Below, in pieces: positions 42,248-49,915 of a DNA stretch of 64,000 nucleotides (positions are counted from its first letter, which is position 1; every line of letters begins with the position of its first letter). The DNA is from Deltaproteobacteria bacterium (GTDB taxonomy: Bacteria; Desulfobacterota; GWC2-55-46), in assembly GCA_019912665.1 (NCBI GenBank), contig JAIOIE010000021.1:199679-263678 (forward strand), read 5' to 3'. The position numbers were made by a program, and so were the translations under genes. The notes beneath the pieces were generated by a model. That model did not search any database and was not told the DNA's origin. It saw nothing but the letters and a program-made list of their open reading frames with translations.

Positions 42248-43214
42248 CCATGTTCTCCGTGGCGCTAAACCACTCGACAGTTTCCCTGAGCCCTTCCTTG
42301 AGGGGACGAGCCGGGGACCATCCAGTAAGCTTTTTAAGCCTCTCAACGCTCCCGCAGAGCCTTTCGACCTCGCTCCCCGAGGCCCTAACCCTGTGGTCAT
42401 CCCTTAGAATCTCCGCGCCCCGGCCCGTAATCTCGGCTATCGTCTCCGCGAGCGCGCGAACCGATATCTCCTGCCCTGTCGCGATGTTGATATCCGTCCC
42501 GGGCTTCGCCTCTGATTTCGCTATCCTCACGAAGCCCTCGACCGTGTCCTTGACGTATACGAAATCCCTGGTAGGGTGGAGCGCGCCTAGCTTCAACTCC
42601 CTATTCCCTGAGAGTAGCTGGGTTATTATGGTCGGGATTATCGCGCGCGCGGACTGCCTCGGCCCGTAGGTATTGAATGGCCTTGCTATGAGCACGTCCT
42701 GGCCAAAGCTCTTTACGAACGACTCGGCAAGGGAGTCCGCGGCTATCTTCGTCGCCGCGTATGGGGATTGCGCCTGCCTGGGGTGCTCCTCGTCCATGGG
42801 CGCGTATCTGGCCGTGCCGTAGACCTCGGATGTGGAAGTGACGACGACCCTTTCTACGGAAAGATCCCTTGCGGCCTGCAGCACGTTGAGAGTCCCTTTT
42901 ATATTAGTGTCCATGTAGCTCTCAGGTGAGCGGTAGCTGTAGGGTATGCCGATGAGAGCCGCAAGGTGAAAGACCGCCTTCGAGCCCTCGACAGCCTTTC
43001 TTATGCCGTGCGGGTCCCTTATATCGCCGGTAACGACCTCGACTGACTTCAGCGCCTCGGAAGTGATGCGATCGAGCCAGCCCCAGGAATTAAAAGAGTT
43101 ATAGCAGACGAACGCCCGCACCTCCGAGCCTTCTTTTAGGAGTCTTTCGACCAAATGGCTACCGATAAAGCCGCACGCCCCTGTCACAAGGACCCTCTTG
43201 CCTGAAAGTTTCAT
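42216..43214 (-). CDS. legB: NDP-HexNAc 4,6-dehydratase (LegB)
   Basis: A 332-residue extended SDR that starts the legionaminate branch. KRVLVTGACGFIGSHLVERLL is the NAD motif, AVFHLAALIGIPYSYRSPESYMDTN is nearly diagnostic of LegB, VVTSTSEVYGTARYAPMDEEHP and SPYAATKIAADSLAESF hold the catalytic residues, and FNTYGPRQSARAIIPTII follows. The ATG at 43214 has AGGA 8 bases upstream; another in-frame ATG at 43223 is possible. It is the first sugar-making gene after the exporter, overlapping it by no bases but only 13 apart. Confidence 0.92.
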   Translation of the reverse strand: MKLSGKRVLVTGACGFIGSHLVERLLKEGSEVRAFVCYNSFNSWGWLDRITSEALKSVEVVTGDIRDPHGIRKAVEGSKAVFHLAALIGIPYSYRSPESYMDTNIKGTLNVLQAARDLSVERVVVTSTSEVYGTARYAPMDEEHPRQAQSPYAATKIAADSLAESFVKSFGQDVLIARPFNTYGPRQSARAIIPTIITQLLSGNRELKLGALHPTRDFVYVKDTVEGFVRIAKSEAKPGTDINIATGQEISVRALAETIAEITGRGAEILRDDHRVRASGSEVERLCGSVERLKKLTGWSPARPLKEGLRETVEWFSATENMDGYKHGIYNI

Positions 43215-43227
43215 ACCTGCCATCCTG

Positions 43228-46200
43228 TCAAAACATCACAGTGAGGACCCCGGCGGTAACCGCTATCTGGTAGAGTATCTGGGTGAGGTCTTTCGTCTCT
43301 TTGAGCCACGCTATCTTGTCTACCTTTTCCGGGACCACTATCGTGTCCCCGGGGTCGAGCCGCTCGGACATGAGCCCCCCTGAAAACCAGCTCCTTCTGT
43401 CGCTGTCCCACCTTAAGCCCCAGCTCCCGCTGCCGCTCATGGCCGTGCCGTCCACCTTGAGAATGTAGATCGCCTTCCTGTCCGCGTCGGCGGTTATGCC
43501 CCCTGATTTTCTGATATAGGAGGATACTGTCGCGTCAGGTTCGTGCACGAACGCCGTCTGGTTAAAGACTGCGCCCATCACCTGGACCTGGTCGGACCGG
43601 GACGGCACGAGGAGCTCGTCACCGTCTTCCAGGGCGATGTCGTAGACCGATCCCTCGAAACTTCCGAGGTCTTCGAGCCTTATGCTGATCCTGCCTGACG
43701 CCTTTGCGGCCCTGAGCTTCTGTAATAGCGCGATCTTCTGCTCCTTTGCGCTCTGTATCTGCCGGGCCTCATCAGCGCCGAGCGCGCTCATCGCTGAATC
43801 GGCCGACTGGCTCAGTATCTTCTGCTCAAACCTGTCTATGGCGTCGTCTATGTTCTTCTGCTGAAGCTTCCGGACCGACTCCCTGCTGAAGACCGCGCCT
43901 TTGAGATAGGCGTTATCCGAGAAGCCGCCCGCCCTCCTTATGACCGAGCTCATCGGCTCTCCCTTCCTTATGATATACCGTCCGGGGAAGGCGACCTCCC
44001 CCTTGAGCGAAATGTACATCTCGCTCCTCCACTCCGGAATCCTCTTCACATGTATGCTGTCGTTGGGACTGAGGGGCAGGTTATTCGCGGAGTCTCCGGC
44101 CAGGGCCCTGGCAAGGTCTATTTTCCTGTGCCTTATCTCATACCTGCCCTCCTCTACGACACCGGAGGCGAGCTCCGCCTCTTTGAGGTAAGCTGAATCG
44201 AGGACTCCGCCGGAGGCAAAAATCAGATCCCTTACCGTCCAGTTCGAGGCGTACTCGTACCTGCCGGGCTTTCCGACCTCCCCCTTGATCGAAACGAAAC
44301 GATTTGGCAAGGTCTCTCGTATGGAATGTATTACGACCCGGTCGTCCGGCCGGAGCCTCAAATTATGCTCCTCGTCAGACGCCATCGCCTTTGAGAGATT
44401 GCGCTCCATTGATTCGATTGCCCGCGTCTCGGGGTCCGTCCTGTACACTTCGAACCCGCCCGACGAAGCCTCCGGCGTGAGACCGCCGGTAAGGAGGACC
44501 AGGTCCCTGACTGTGAGATTATCCCTGTATTCGAGCTCGCACCGGGTCCGCTTATCCTCATATCGGGCCTCCTCCAACCGGTCCTGGTCCTTCTGCCGAC
44601 TTTCTTTCGCATCACGCGCCAGGGTTTCCAGCTCAGGCTTGACTATCTCCCGGCCGGGTCTTTCTTCGGCTCTATAGTCTGTTCCTTCCCGCTTTAGATC
44701 CTTTTTCAAGCCTTCCTGATCATCATGTTTCTGCCCGGGTGTTTCATTTCTCTTCTGTTCAGGGGCAGTCCGCTTTCCCTCCCTTTCCAGCCGATCCACC
44801 GCTTTTTCCTTACTATCCCTGGCTTCAAGCACGAAATCAGAGCTGCACCTTACATCGCCTTCCAGCGCTACCCTGGGCCTTTCGGAGAAGAACCACCTGG
44901 AGAAAACAAATACCGTGTCCCTGGGCTCAAGGAGGGGGTCATCTTTTCCGGAAAAGACCGACGCGAGGCTGAACGGGACCAGTTCCTGGTTCATCTCCGG
45001 CGGCCTCAGCCTTTTTATGAGCCCGTAATCGAGATGGGCCTCTTCATCGACGTCGCCCTCGCTTTTTATTATGTCACCGAGTCTCATGCCGTCCTTGAGC
45101 TCGTATTTCCCCGGCCTTTTGACCTTGCCGCGGACGAAGACCGCGTTAGCGTCCTTCTCCGTTATCGCGAAGACCTTTACGAGGTCGCCGTCCTGGAGCT
45201 TGAAATTGCCCGCAGCGCCCCTGTCTTCCGCGTTTATATCGATAACGGTTCTTTTTTTATTCCCGTCAAGCCTCTCAACCTGCACCCTCTGCGTGAACGC
45301 CGTCGGTATGGCCCCGCCCGCGACCTCCATGACTCCCGCAAGGTCGAAGACGCGGTCCAGCTCGTAGACCGCGGGCCTTTTTACGTTCCCCGCCACCCCC
45401 ACGAGCGGCCCGACAGGAGGGACGAATATGACGTCGCCGCTCTGGAGCCTTCTGTCCATGGAGTTGTCGCCCTTCAAAAGGAGGTCGTAGAGGTCCATGG
45501 AAGCTATAGCCTTTCCGCCGCGCTTAAGCTCGATATTCCTCAAAGAGCCAATGGACGAGGGGCCGCCCGAGAGCATGAGCGCGCCGGTAAGGGTCGACAT
45601 GCCGTTCACTACGTAGGCCCCCGGCTTTTTCACCTCGCCGAGGACAAAGACCTGTATGCTCCTGAACTTCCCCATCGTGATGCTCGCCTCGGTGCCTATC
45701 GCGCCCCTTATGCGGCCTGAAAGGGCCTTCTTCATCTCAGCGAACGTCAAGCCGCCGACCTGGACCGGCCCTATATCCGGTATGTGCACCGTTCCTTCCC
45801 GGCTCACGGTAAGCGCGTACTGTCCGCTCATCCTGCCCCAGATGAGGACGTTCATCTCGTCGCCGGGCCCGATCACGTAATCCGAGGCGACCGGAGCGTC
45901 CTGCAAAAGCACCGCCTGGTTCGCCTTGAAGAGCTCGTAGCCGAACGGGTCGAGGCTGGTTGAGACCTCGAGGGGCTCAGGGCTTGAGAGGAACCTTTCA
46001 AAGAGCGACTTTGCGGAAGGCTTTTTCTCCCTGTCGGCCTCATCAGGGATGGGGGGGGCGCTGCCCTTGCATTCCCTCTTGTATTTTATGGAACTGGCCT
46101 CACTCCTGTCCGCGCCAGGAGGAAAAGGCCAGCCCGCCTCGCCGGAAAGGAAAGCTTCTTCTTTCAGCGGTAATGGCTTGCTCCCCATGTCCTTTGATTT

Positions 46201-46506
46201 AAGGAGGTCCCTTCCCTTTGTAGCGTCCCTGGGGCTTAATTCGATATACTCGGGATCAGTCCTGAAGGCCTCGACCCCTTCAGCCGTAAGCGCGGCTCCG
46301 GCCTCTCCTCTTTCGGCGCAAATGTCTTCCGCAAAGACCTCGGAGACGAAAAAGAGCAGGACGGATAAAAAAAATACGGCTAATCTCAAACCCAAACCCC
46401 CGGGACACCGGCCCCTGTCATAGTTATTGTTTTCGTAAAAAATGCAGGTCTCCCGCTCCTTTGGGCAGGCTGGCACACTCGCGGCCTGGACCAAAAACGG
46501 GCGCAT
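43228..46506 (-). CDS. SLBB-domain polysaccharide export protein (Wza/GumB-like, large)
   Basis: A protein of up to 1092 residues, three times the length of Wza. The poly-export domain is at about 208-290 (DYVIGPGDEMNVLIWGRMSG), followed by seven SLBB units starting near 295, 369, 457, 546, 738, 832 and 974, each of the form V-x-G-x-V-x-x-P-G-x-Y. The fourth unit is split by a charged Lys/Arg/Glu-rich insert of about 100 residues (556-654), flanked by Cys 553 and Cys 656. A signal-like helix lies at 40-58 (RLAVFFLSVLLFFVSEVFA), so a start at TTG 46395 or 46389 is possible; the ATG at 46506 has AGAGG 8 bases upstream but leaves an unusually long n-region. It should form the periplasmic/outer membrane export channel. 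First gene of the locus. Confidence 0.87.
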   Translation of the reverse strand: MRPFLVQAASVPACPKERETCIFYENNNYDRGRCPGGLGLRLAVFFLSVLLFFVSEVFAEDICAERGEAGAALTAEGVEAFRTDPEYIELSPRDATKGRDLLKSKDMGSKPLPLKEEAFLSGEAGWPFPPGADRSEASSIKYKRECKGSAPPIPDEADREKKPSAKSLFERFLSSPEPLEVSTSLDPFGYELFKANQAVLLQDAPVASDYVIGPGDEMNVLIWGRMSGQYALTVSREGTVHIPDIGPVQVGGLTFAEMKKALSGRIRGAIGTEASITMGKFRSIQVFVLGEVKKPGAYVVNGMSTLTGALMLSGGPSSIGSLRNIELKRGGKAIASMDLYDLLLKGDNSMDRRLQSGDVIFVPPVGPLVGVAGNVKRPAVYELDRVFDLAGVMEVAGGAIPTAFTQRVQVERLDGNKKRTVIDINAEDRGAAGNFKLQDGDLVKVFAITEKDANAVFVRGKVKRPGKYELKDGMRLGDIIKSEGDVDEEAHLDYGLIKRLRPPEMNQELVPFSLASVFSGKDDPLLEPRDTVFVFSRWFFSERPRVALEGDVRCSSDFVLEARDSKEKAVDRLEREGKRTAPEQKRNETPGQKHDDQEGLKKDLKREGTDYRAEERPGREIVKPELETLARDAKESRQKDQDRLEEARYEDKRTRCELEYRDNLTVRDLVLLTGGLTPEASSGGFEVYRTDPETRAIESMERNLSKAMASDEEHNLRLRPDDRVVIHSIRETLPNRFVSIKGEVGKPGRYEYASNWTVRDLIFASGGVLDSAYLKEAELASGVVEEGRYEIRHRKIDLARALAGDSANNLPLSPNDSIHVKRIPEWRSEMYISLKGEVAFPGRYIIRKGEPMSSVIRRAGGFSDNAYLKGAVFSRESVRKLQQKNIDDAIDRFEQKILSQSADSAMSALGADEARQIQSAKEQKIALLQKLRAAKASGRISIRLEDLGSFEGSVYDIALEDGDELLVPSRSDQVQVMGAVFNQTAFVHEPDATVSSYIRKSGGITADADRKAIYILKVDGTAMSGSGSWGLRWDSDRRSWFSGGLMSERLDPGDTIVVPEKVDKIAWLKETKDLTQILYQIAVTAGVLTVMF

Positions 46507-46820
46507 CCAGAGGACCTCTTTTTTAGAAGCTCGGGAACAGGTCTGGTTCCCTGGGCGCCCGAGTCATTAGGGAAGCCCTGAAGTGTGCCGGGGCACATTT
46601 GGGGGACAGAGCCTCTACTCTGACCTCTGCCGCTATCCGCTGTACAGGATGAGTTTCAGGGAGCTTCTGGCAAATAAGGAGCTGCCAGAAGCGGGACCAA
46701 CCCTGAGCCGAAGGAATATCGGACAAAGGAGGGTTGAATCGCCGTGCTCAGGATGTGATTGCCTTGATGAAAGCGGGATGGAATCTTCTGAGGTGCGTGT
46801 TTGATGCGGTCCTCGGATGC
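46507..46820 (-). promoter_or_regulatory. Long structured 5' leader of the glycan locus
   Basis: About 314 bases separate the predicted transcription start from the first gene and carry no convincing gene. Inverted repeats seen are GCTTCTGGCA (46663-46672) with TGCCAGAAGC (46683-46692), TGTGCC (46584-46589) with GGCACA (46592-46597), GGGAAC (46533-46538) with GTTCCC (46546-46551), and the short palindrome AGAGGACCTCT that covers the ribosome-binding site. No ops/JUMPstart element (GGCGGTAG) is seen. The layout suits attenuation or antitermination control of a 46 kb transcript; this is inference. Confidence 0.45.
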
Positions 46821-46827
46821 TGGCTTA

Positions 46828-46856
46828 TATATATCGGGGTTTCAGACTTTTGTCAA
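46828..46856 (-). promoter_or_regulatory. Strong sigma-70-type promoter of the glycan locus
   Basis: On the minus strand TTGACA (46856-46851) and TATATA (46833-46828) are separated by exactly 17 bases. Both boxes and the spacing are near consensus. It is correctly placed upstream of the exporter gene, in the divergent gap with the cupin gene, and should start RNA near 46820. Confidence 0.75.
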
Positions 46857-46985
46857 CTCAGTGAGAAAACCTCGTTCATTACCATTAAAACTAAAGCTCG
46901 TATTGACGGACTAAACAATCCAGAAAGCCTTGAAGGTCCAGGATGGGAATAGACGGGCTTTAAACGGGGTTGTTTACCTGCCCCG

Positions 46986-47015
46986 CTGAAAGCCGGGCTC
47001 CTTGCCTGATATAAT
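46986..47015 (+). promoter_or_regulatory. Sigma-70-type promoter of the cupin gene
   Basis: CTGAAA (46986-46991) and a perfect TATAAT (47010-47015) are spaced by 18 bases. The start of RNA would be near 47022, leaving a 54-base leader ending in the strong ribosome-binding site AAGGAGG before the ATG at 47076. Confidence 0.6.
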
Positions 47016-47075
47016 GTTAATTAGTACTCTTTTCGAATCTCCAGCCAAGCAGGACAAAACAAAAAGGAGGCGGCT

Positions 47076-47462
47076 ATGGCAGGGTATCTGACCGATATCG
47101 AAAAGAAATCGCTTGAGAACGGGTATTTCCGCGAGGTCCTCTTTACGGGCCCGAACAGCCAGCTCGTTGTAATGGCGCTCGCGCCGGGCGAGGACATCGG
47201 CATGGAGACGCACGACGACGTGGACCAGTTCATAAGGGTCGAGGCCGGGACCGGAACTGCCGTGCTGGACGGCAAGAAGCACAAGATACAGGACGGCTCC
47301 GCGGTCGTCATCCCTGCGGGAACGGAGCACAATATAGTAAATGACTCCAGTGAACCGATGAAGCTCTATACGGTCTACTCGCCTCCCGAGCACCCGCATG
47401 GCACGGTCCACAAGAACAAGGCCGAGGCAGAGGCCTATGAGAGGGAGAAGCACAAGAAATAA
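47076..47462 (+). CDS. Small cupin-domain protein
   Basis: A 128-residue single-domain cupin. ETHDDVDQFIRVEAGTGTAVLDG matches cupin motif 1 (the H-x-x-x-D/E-Q form) and VVIPAGTEHNIVNDS motif 2 with the second metal His. Highly similar stand-alone cupins are widespread, and their substrates are not known. AAGGAGG lies 8 bases before the ATG. It stands alone under its own promoter, with the YgiQ-family gene 57 bases downstream; co-transcription is possible. A C-terminal tail rich in Lys and Glu follows the barrel. Confidence 0.85.
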   Translation: MAGYLTDIEKKSLENGYFREVLFTGPNSQLVVMALAPGEDIGMETHDDVDQFIRVEAGTGTAVLDGKKHKIQDGSAVVIPAGTEHNIVNDSSEPMKLYTVYSPPEHPHGTVHKNKAEAEAYEREKHKK

Positions 47463-47519
47463 GCTCAAAGAATAACTTCCAGCCGGCCCGTTTCTTCTGT
47501 ATCATATCGGGATAAGACG

Positions 47520-49277
47520 ATGTTTCTCCCGACTACGGAAAAAGAAGCCAGGGCGCTCGGCTGGGAGCGCCTGGACGTTATACTCGTGACCGGCGACAGC
47601 TACATCGACTCGCCCTTCATAGGGGTCGCTGTCATCGGGAAGGTGCTCGTGGACGCGGGCTACAGGGTCGGGGTCATCGGCCAGCCGGACCCCTCCGGCA
47701 CGGATATCCTGCGCCTCGGCGAGCCGCTCCTTTTCTGGGGCGTGACCGGCGGCTGCATAGATTCGATGGTCGCGAACCGCACTGCCTCCGGCCGCCGCCG
47801 CATGAGCGACGACTACACCCCGGGGGGCTTCAATGACAGAAGGCCGGACCGGGCCGCGATCATCTATTCCAACCTCATAAGAAGGCATTTCAAGGGGACC
47901 CGCCCCATAGTCCTCGGCGGCATAGAGGCGAGCCTCAGACGCATCGCCCAATACGACTTCTGGACGGACTCTATAAGGCGATCCGTCCTCTTCGACGCAA
48001 AGGCCGACTACGTCCTCTACGGCATGGCGGAGCGTTCGGCGGTCGAACTCGCCGACCGCCTTAAAAAAGGGAAGGACCCTTCCGATATACGCGGGCTCTG
48101 CCATATCTCCAAAATAGCTCCCGAAGGCGCGATAGAGCTCCCTTCCTATGAGGAATGTGTCTCAAACAAGAACGCCTTCACCAGGGCCTTCCGTCTCTTC
48201 TACGCAAATAACGACCCGGCGACCGCCCTGCCGCTCGCACAAAGGCACGGAGACCGCTATCTCGTCCAGAATCCTCCGTCGGAATATCTGACCGGAGGGG
48301 AGCTTGACCGCGTATACGCCCTCGGGTACGAACGGGACCTTCATCCATTTCACAGGAAGGACGGCGAGGTAAAGGCCCTTGAGACGATACGCTTCTCCAT
48401 CTCCACTCACAGGGGCTGCTACGGCGAGTGCGGCTTTTGCGCCATAGCCGTCCACGAGGGCAGGCGCGTAAGGAGCAGGAGCCGCGCCTCCATCATTGCT
48501 GAGGCGGAGGAGATGGCGAGGCACCCCCTTTTCAAGGGCAGGATACACGACGTGGGCGGGCCCTCGGCCAACATGTACGGTAGCGGCTGCTCGAGGATGG
48601 AAAAAGATGGCTGCTGCCCGAAAAAGAGCTGCATCTCACCGAAGGTCTGCCCGCTACTTAAACAGGGGCACGAAGAGCAGATTTCGCTCTTGAGGGCCCT
48701 CCGTTCAGTCAAGGGGGTAAAGAAGGTGGTAGTCGCCTCGGGCATCCGCCACGATATGGTGCTTGCGGACAGGAAAGACGGGGAGAGTTACCTTAAGGAG
48801 CTCGTCACACACCATGTCTCAGGCCAGATGAAGATAGCGCCGGAGCACACGGAAGACGGCGTGCTCCGCATGATGGGGAAGCCCGGCTGCGACAAGGGCG
48901 CGCTTCTAAGGTTCAAGGAGCTCTTTTACAGGTTTACAAGGGAGGCGGGGCTCAAGCAGTTCCTTTCATACTACCTGATGGCAGCCCACCCCGGCTGCTC
49001 TCGCGAGGACATGAAAAGACTCCGCGCATTCGCGGTAAAGGAGCTCGGAGGGATCCCTGAGCAGGTACAGGTCTTTACGCCCACCCCATCGACCTATTCG
49101 ACCCTCATGTACTGGACCGGGCGCGACCCGTTCACCGGGGCCCCCTGCTACATCGAGAGGACCAGCAAAGGCAGGGAGGAGCAGAAGGCCATTCTCTTTG
49201 GCCAGGGCGCCGGAAAGGATGCCGCCAAAAAAGGGAACTCAGGCCCAAAAGGAAGCGGCCCCAAAAGTGGCCGCTGA
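47520..49277 (+). CDS. ygiQ: YgiQ-family radical SAM protein
   Basis: A 585-residue radical SAM protein of the conserved YgiQ family (UPF0313), function unknown. DVILVTGDSYIDSPFIGVAVIG and RRMSDDYTPGGFNDRRPDRA are family hallmarks, HRGCYGECGFC supplies cluster Cys 300, 304 and 307, and MKIAPEHTEDGVLRMMGKPG lies in the barrel. The Cys-rich segment DGCCPKKSCISPKVCPLL (about residues 362-380) may hold a further cluster, as in relatives. The lysine-glycine-rich tail after residue 565 is typical. It ends in a terminator whose stem covers the stop codon. The gene is ordinary housekeeping neighbourhood, unrelated to the glycan locus. Confidence 0.92.
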   Translation: MFLPTTEKEARALGWERLDVILVTGDSYIDSPFIGVAVIGKVLVDAGYRVGVIGQPDPSGTDILRLGEPLLFWGVTGGCIDSMVANRTASGRRRMSDDYTPGGFNDRRPDRAAIIYSNLIRRHFKGTRPIVLGGIEASLRRIAQYDFWTDSIRRSVLFDAKADYVLYGMAERSAVELADRLKKGKDPSDIRGLCHISKIAPEGAIELPSYEECVSNKNAFTRAFRLFYANNDPATALPLAQRHGDRYLVQNPPSEYLTGGELDRVYALGYERDLHPFHRKDGEVKALETIRFSISTHRGCYGECGFCAIAVHEGRRVRSRSRASIIAEAEEMARHPLFKGRIHDVGGPSANMYGSGCSRMEKDGCCPKKSCISPKVCPLLKQGHEEQISLLRALRSVKGVKKVVVASGIRHDMVLADRKDGESYLKELVTHHVSGQMKIAPEHTEDGVLRMMGKPGCDKGALLRFKELFYRFTREAGLKQFLSYYLMAAHPGCSREDMKRLRAFAVKELGGIPEQVQVFTPTPSTYSTLMYWTGRDPFTGAPCYIERTSKGREEQKAILFGQGAGKDAAKKGNSGPKGSGPKSGR

Positions 49278-49300
49278 AATCGGGCTTGGGGCGGCCTTTT
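49269..49300 (+). terminator. Rho-independent terminator of the YgiQ-family gene
   Basis: GGCCGC (49269-49274) pairs with GCGGCC (49291-49296), extended by flanking A and T runs, and is followed by TTTT. The stem overlaps the stop codon at 49275-49277. Confidence 0.6.
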
Positions 49301-49326
49301 CCCGTCCGCGCAAATGGAAAATGGCC

Positions 49327-49355
49327 TTGACAACCAGCCTTGTTAATATTATTTT
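49327..49355 (+). promoter_or_regulatory. Promoter of tRNA-Phe
   Basis: TTGACA (49327-49332) and TATTTT (49350-49355) are spaced by 17 bases, ending 23 bases before the tRNA. The -35 box is perfect; the -10 box matches four of six positions. Confidence 0.6.
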
Positions 49356-49378
49356 GTTGGTTTAGGATTTCGGAAAAT

Positions 49379-49454
49379 GGCCAGGTAGCTCAGTCGGTAG
49401 AGCAGGGGACTGAAAATCCCCGTGTCGGGGGTTCAATTCCCTCCCTGGCCACCA
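49379..49454 (+). tRNA. tRNA-Phe (GAA)
   Basis: A 76-base tRNA with encoded CCA. The acceptor stem is GGCCAGG paired with CCTGGCC, the D-arm AGCTCAGTCGGTAGAGC, the anticodon stem GGGGA/TCCCC with loop CTGAAAA giving anticodon GAA, and the T-arm has GTTCAATTCC. All stems pair. A terminator follows 10 bases downstream. Its 3' half recurs at 52899-52961, which marks it as the anchor of a small inserted segment. Confidence 0.97.
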
Positions 49455-49471
49455 TTAAAATCAAGGGGTTA
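49410..49471 (+). repeat. Direct repeat, copy 1 (3' half of tRNA-Phe plus terminator arm)
   Basis: From the anticodon loop through the T-arm, CCA end and the first arm of the terminator, this 62-base stretch matches 52899-52961 with only a handful of differences and one added base. Identity continues beyond the tRNA 3' end (TTAAAATCAAGGGGTTA), so the repeat is a DNA segment and not just a tRNA resemblance. It looks like an attachment-site duplication left by integration into tRNA-Phe. Confidence 0.75.
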
Positions 49472-49495
49472 CGGAATTTTCCGTAGCCCCTTTTT
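49465..49495 (+). terminator. Rho-independent terminator of tRNA-Phe
   Basis: GGGG-TTACGGAA pairs with TTCCGTA-GCCCC across a short loop, followed by TTTTT (49491-49495). Placed right after the CCA end. Confidence 0.8.
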
Positions 49496-49499
49496 ATAT

Positions 49500-49783
49500 A
49501 CTCCGCTTACTGGTTGCTTACTGGTAGGCGGGCCTTACTACCGCAGCACCTTTTCAACCTGGAAAATTACGGCCTTCGCATTCCATTCCCCCCGCTCACG
49601 AGCTCCAGATATCCCTGCATCTTCCATGTCCCGCCTGATCAATGGCGTTTTCTGAACCCTCTGGAGCTCGACAAATGAATCGTTCAAACTCTCAAGCGGC
49701 GAGATTGCCGTATCCAGATTAGCCAGACTAACTCCTGTACTCTAAAGTCAGCATTTACGACTGCGGGGCAGTAAATAAATATA
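49500..49783. other. Intergenic DNA of the tRNA-bounded islet, no confident gene
   Basis: The G+C content falls after the tRNA terminator. On the minus strand about 65 codons are open between roughly 49537 and 49734, reading in part DSFVELQRVQKTPLIRR and ending in a stop, but there is no good start codon or ribosome-binding site and I recognise no family. It may be the remnant of a mobile-element gene or chance. An integrase is not visible. Confidence 0.35.
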
Positions 49784-49812
49784 TTGTGTTGGTCGCAATA
49801 ATACGATATAAA
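49784..49812 (+). promoter_or_regulatory. Possible promoter of the RCC1-repeat lipoprotein gene
   Basis: TTGTGT (49784-49789) and TATAAA (49807-49812) are separated by 17 bases. The -10 box is good, the -35 box weak. RNA would start about 95 bases before the gene. Confidence 0.4.
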
Positions 49813-49915
49813 CCGGCAATTGCGAGTAGACCTCATTATGGGGTAAATTCAAATCAAATTCGCAAATTTATTAAGGCCAACTCCCCTAACCAAGCCACAA
49901 ATGAACTGCAACCTG

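Noticed and set aside
46663-46692. Rho-independent terminator in the leader
   Set aside because: The 10-base stem is strong but no U-run follows on the minus strand, so I list it only as a leader structure.
46386-46726. Short minus-strand reading frames in the leader of the glycan locus
   Set aside because: They lack ribosome-binding sites and protein-like composition. A regulatory leader peptide is possible but nothing in the sequence supports one over chance.
47502-48104. Minus-strand reading frame opposite the YgiQ-family gene
   Set aside because: It mirrors a strongly conserved plus-strand protein and shows no family motif; such mirrors are common in G+C-rich DNA.
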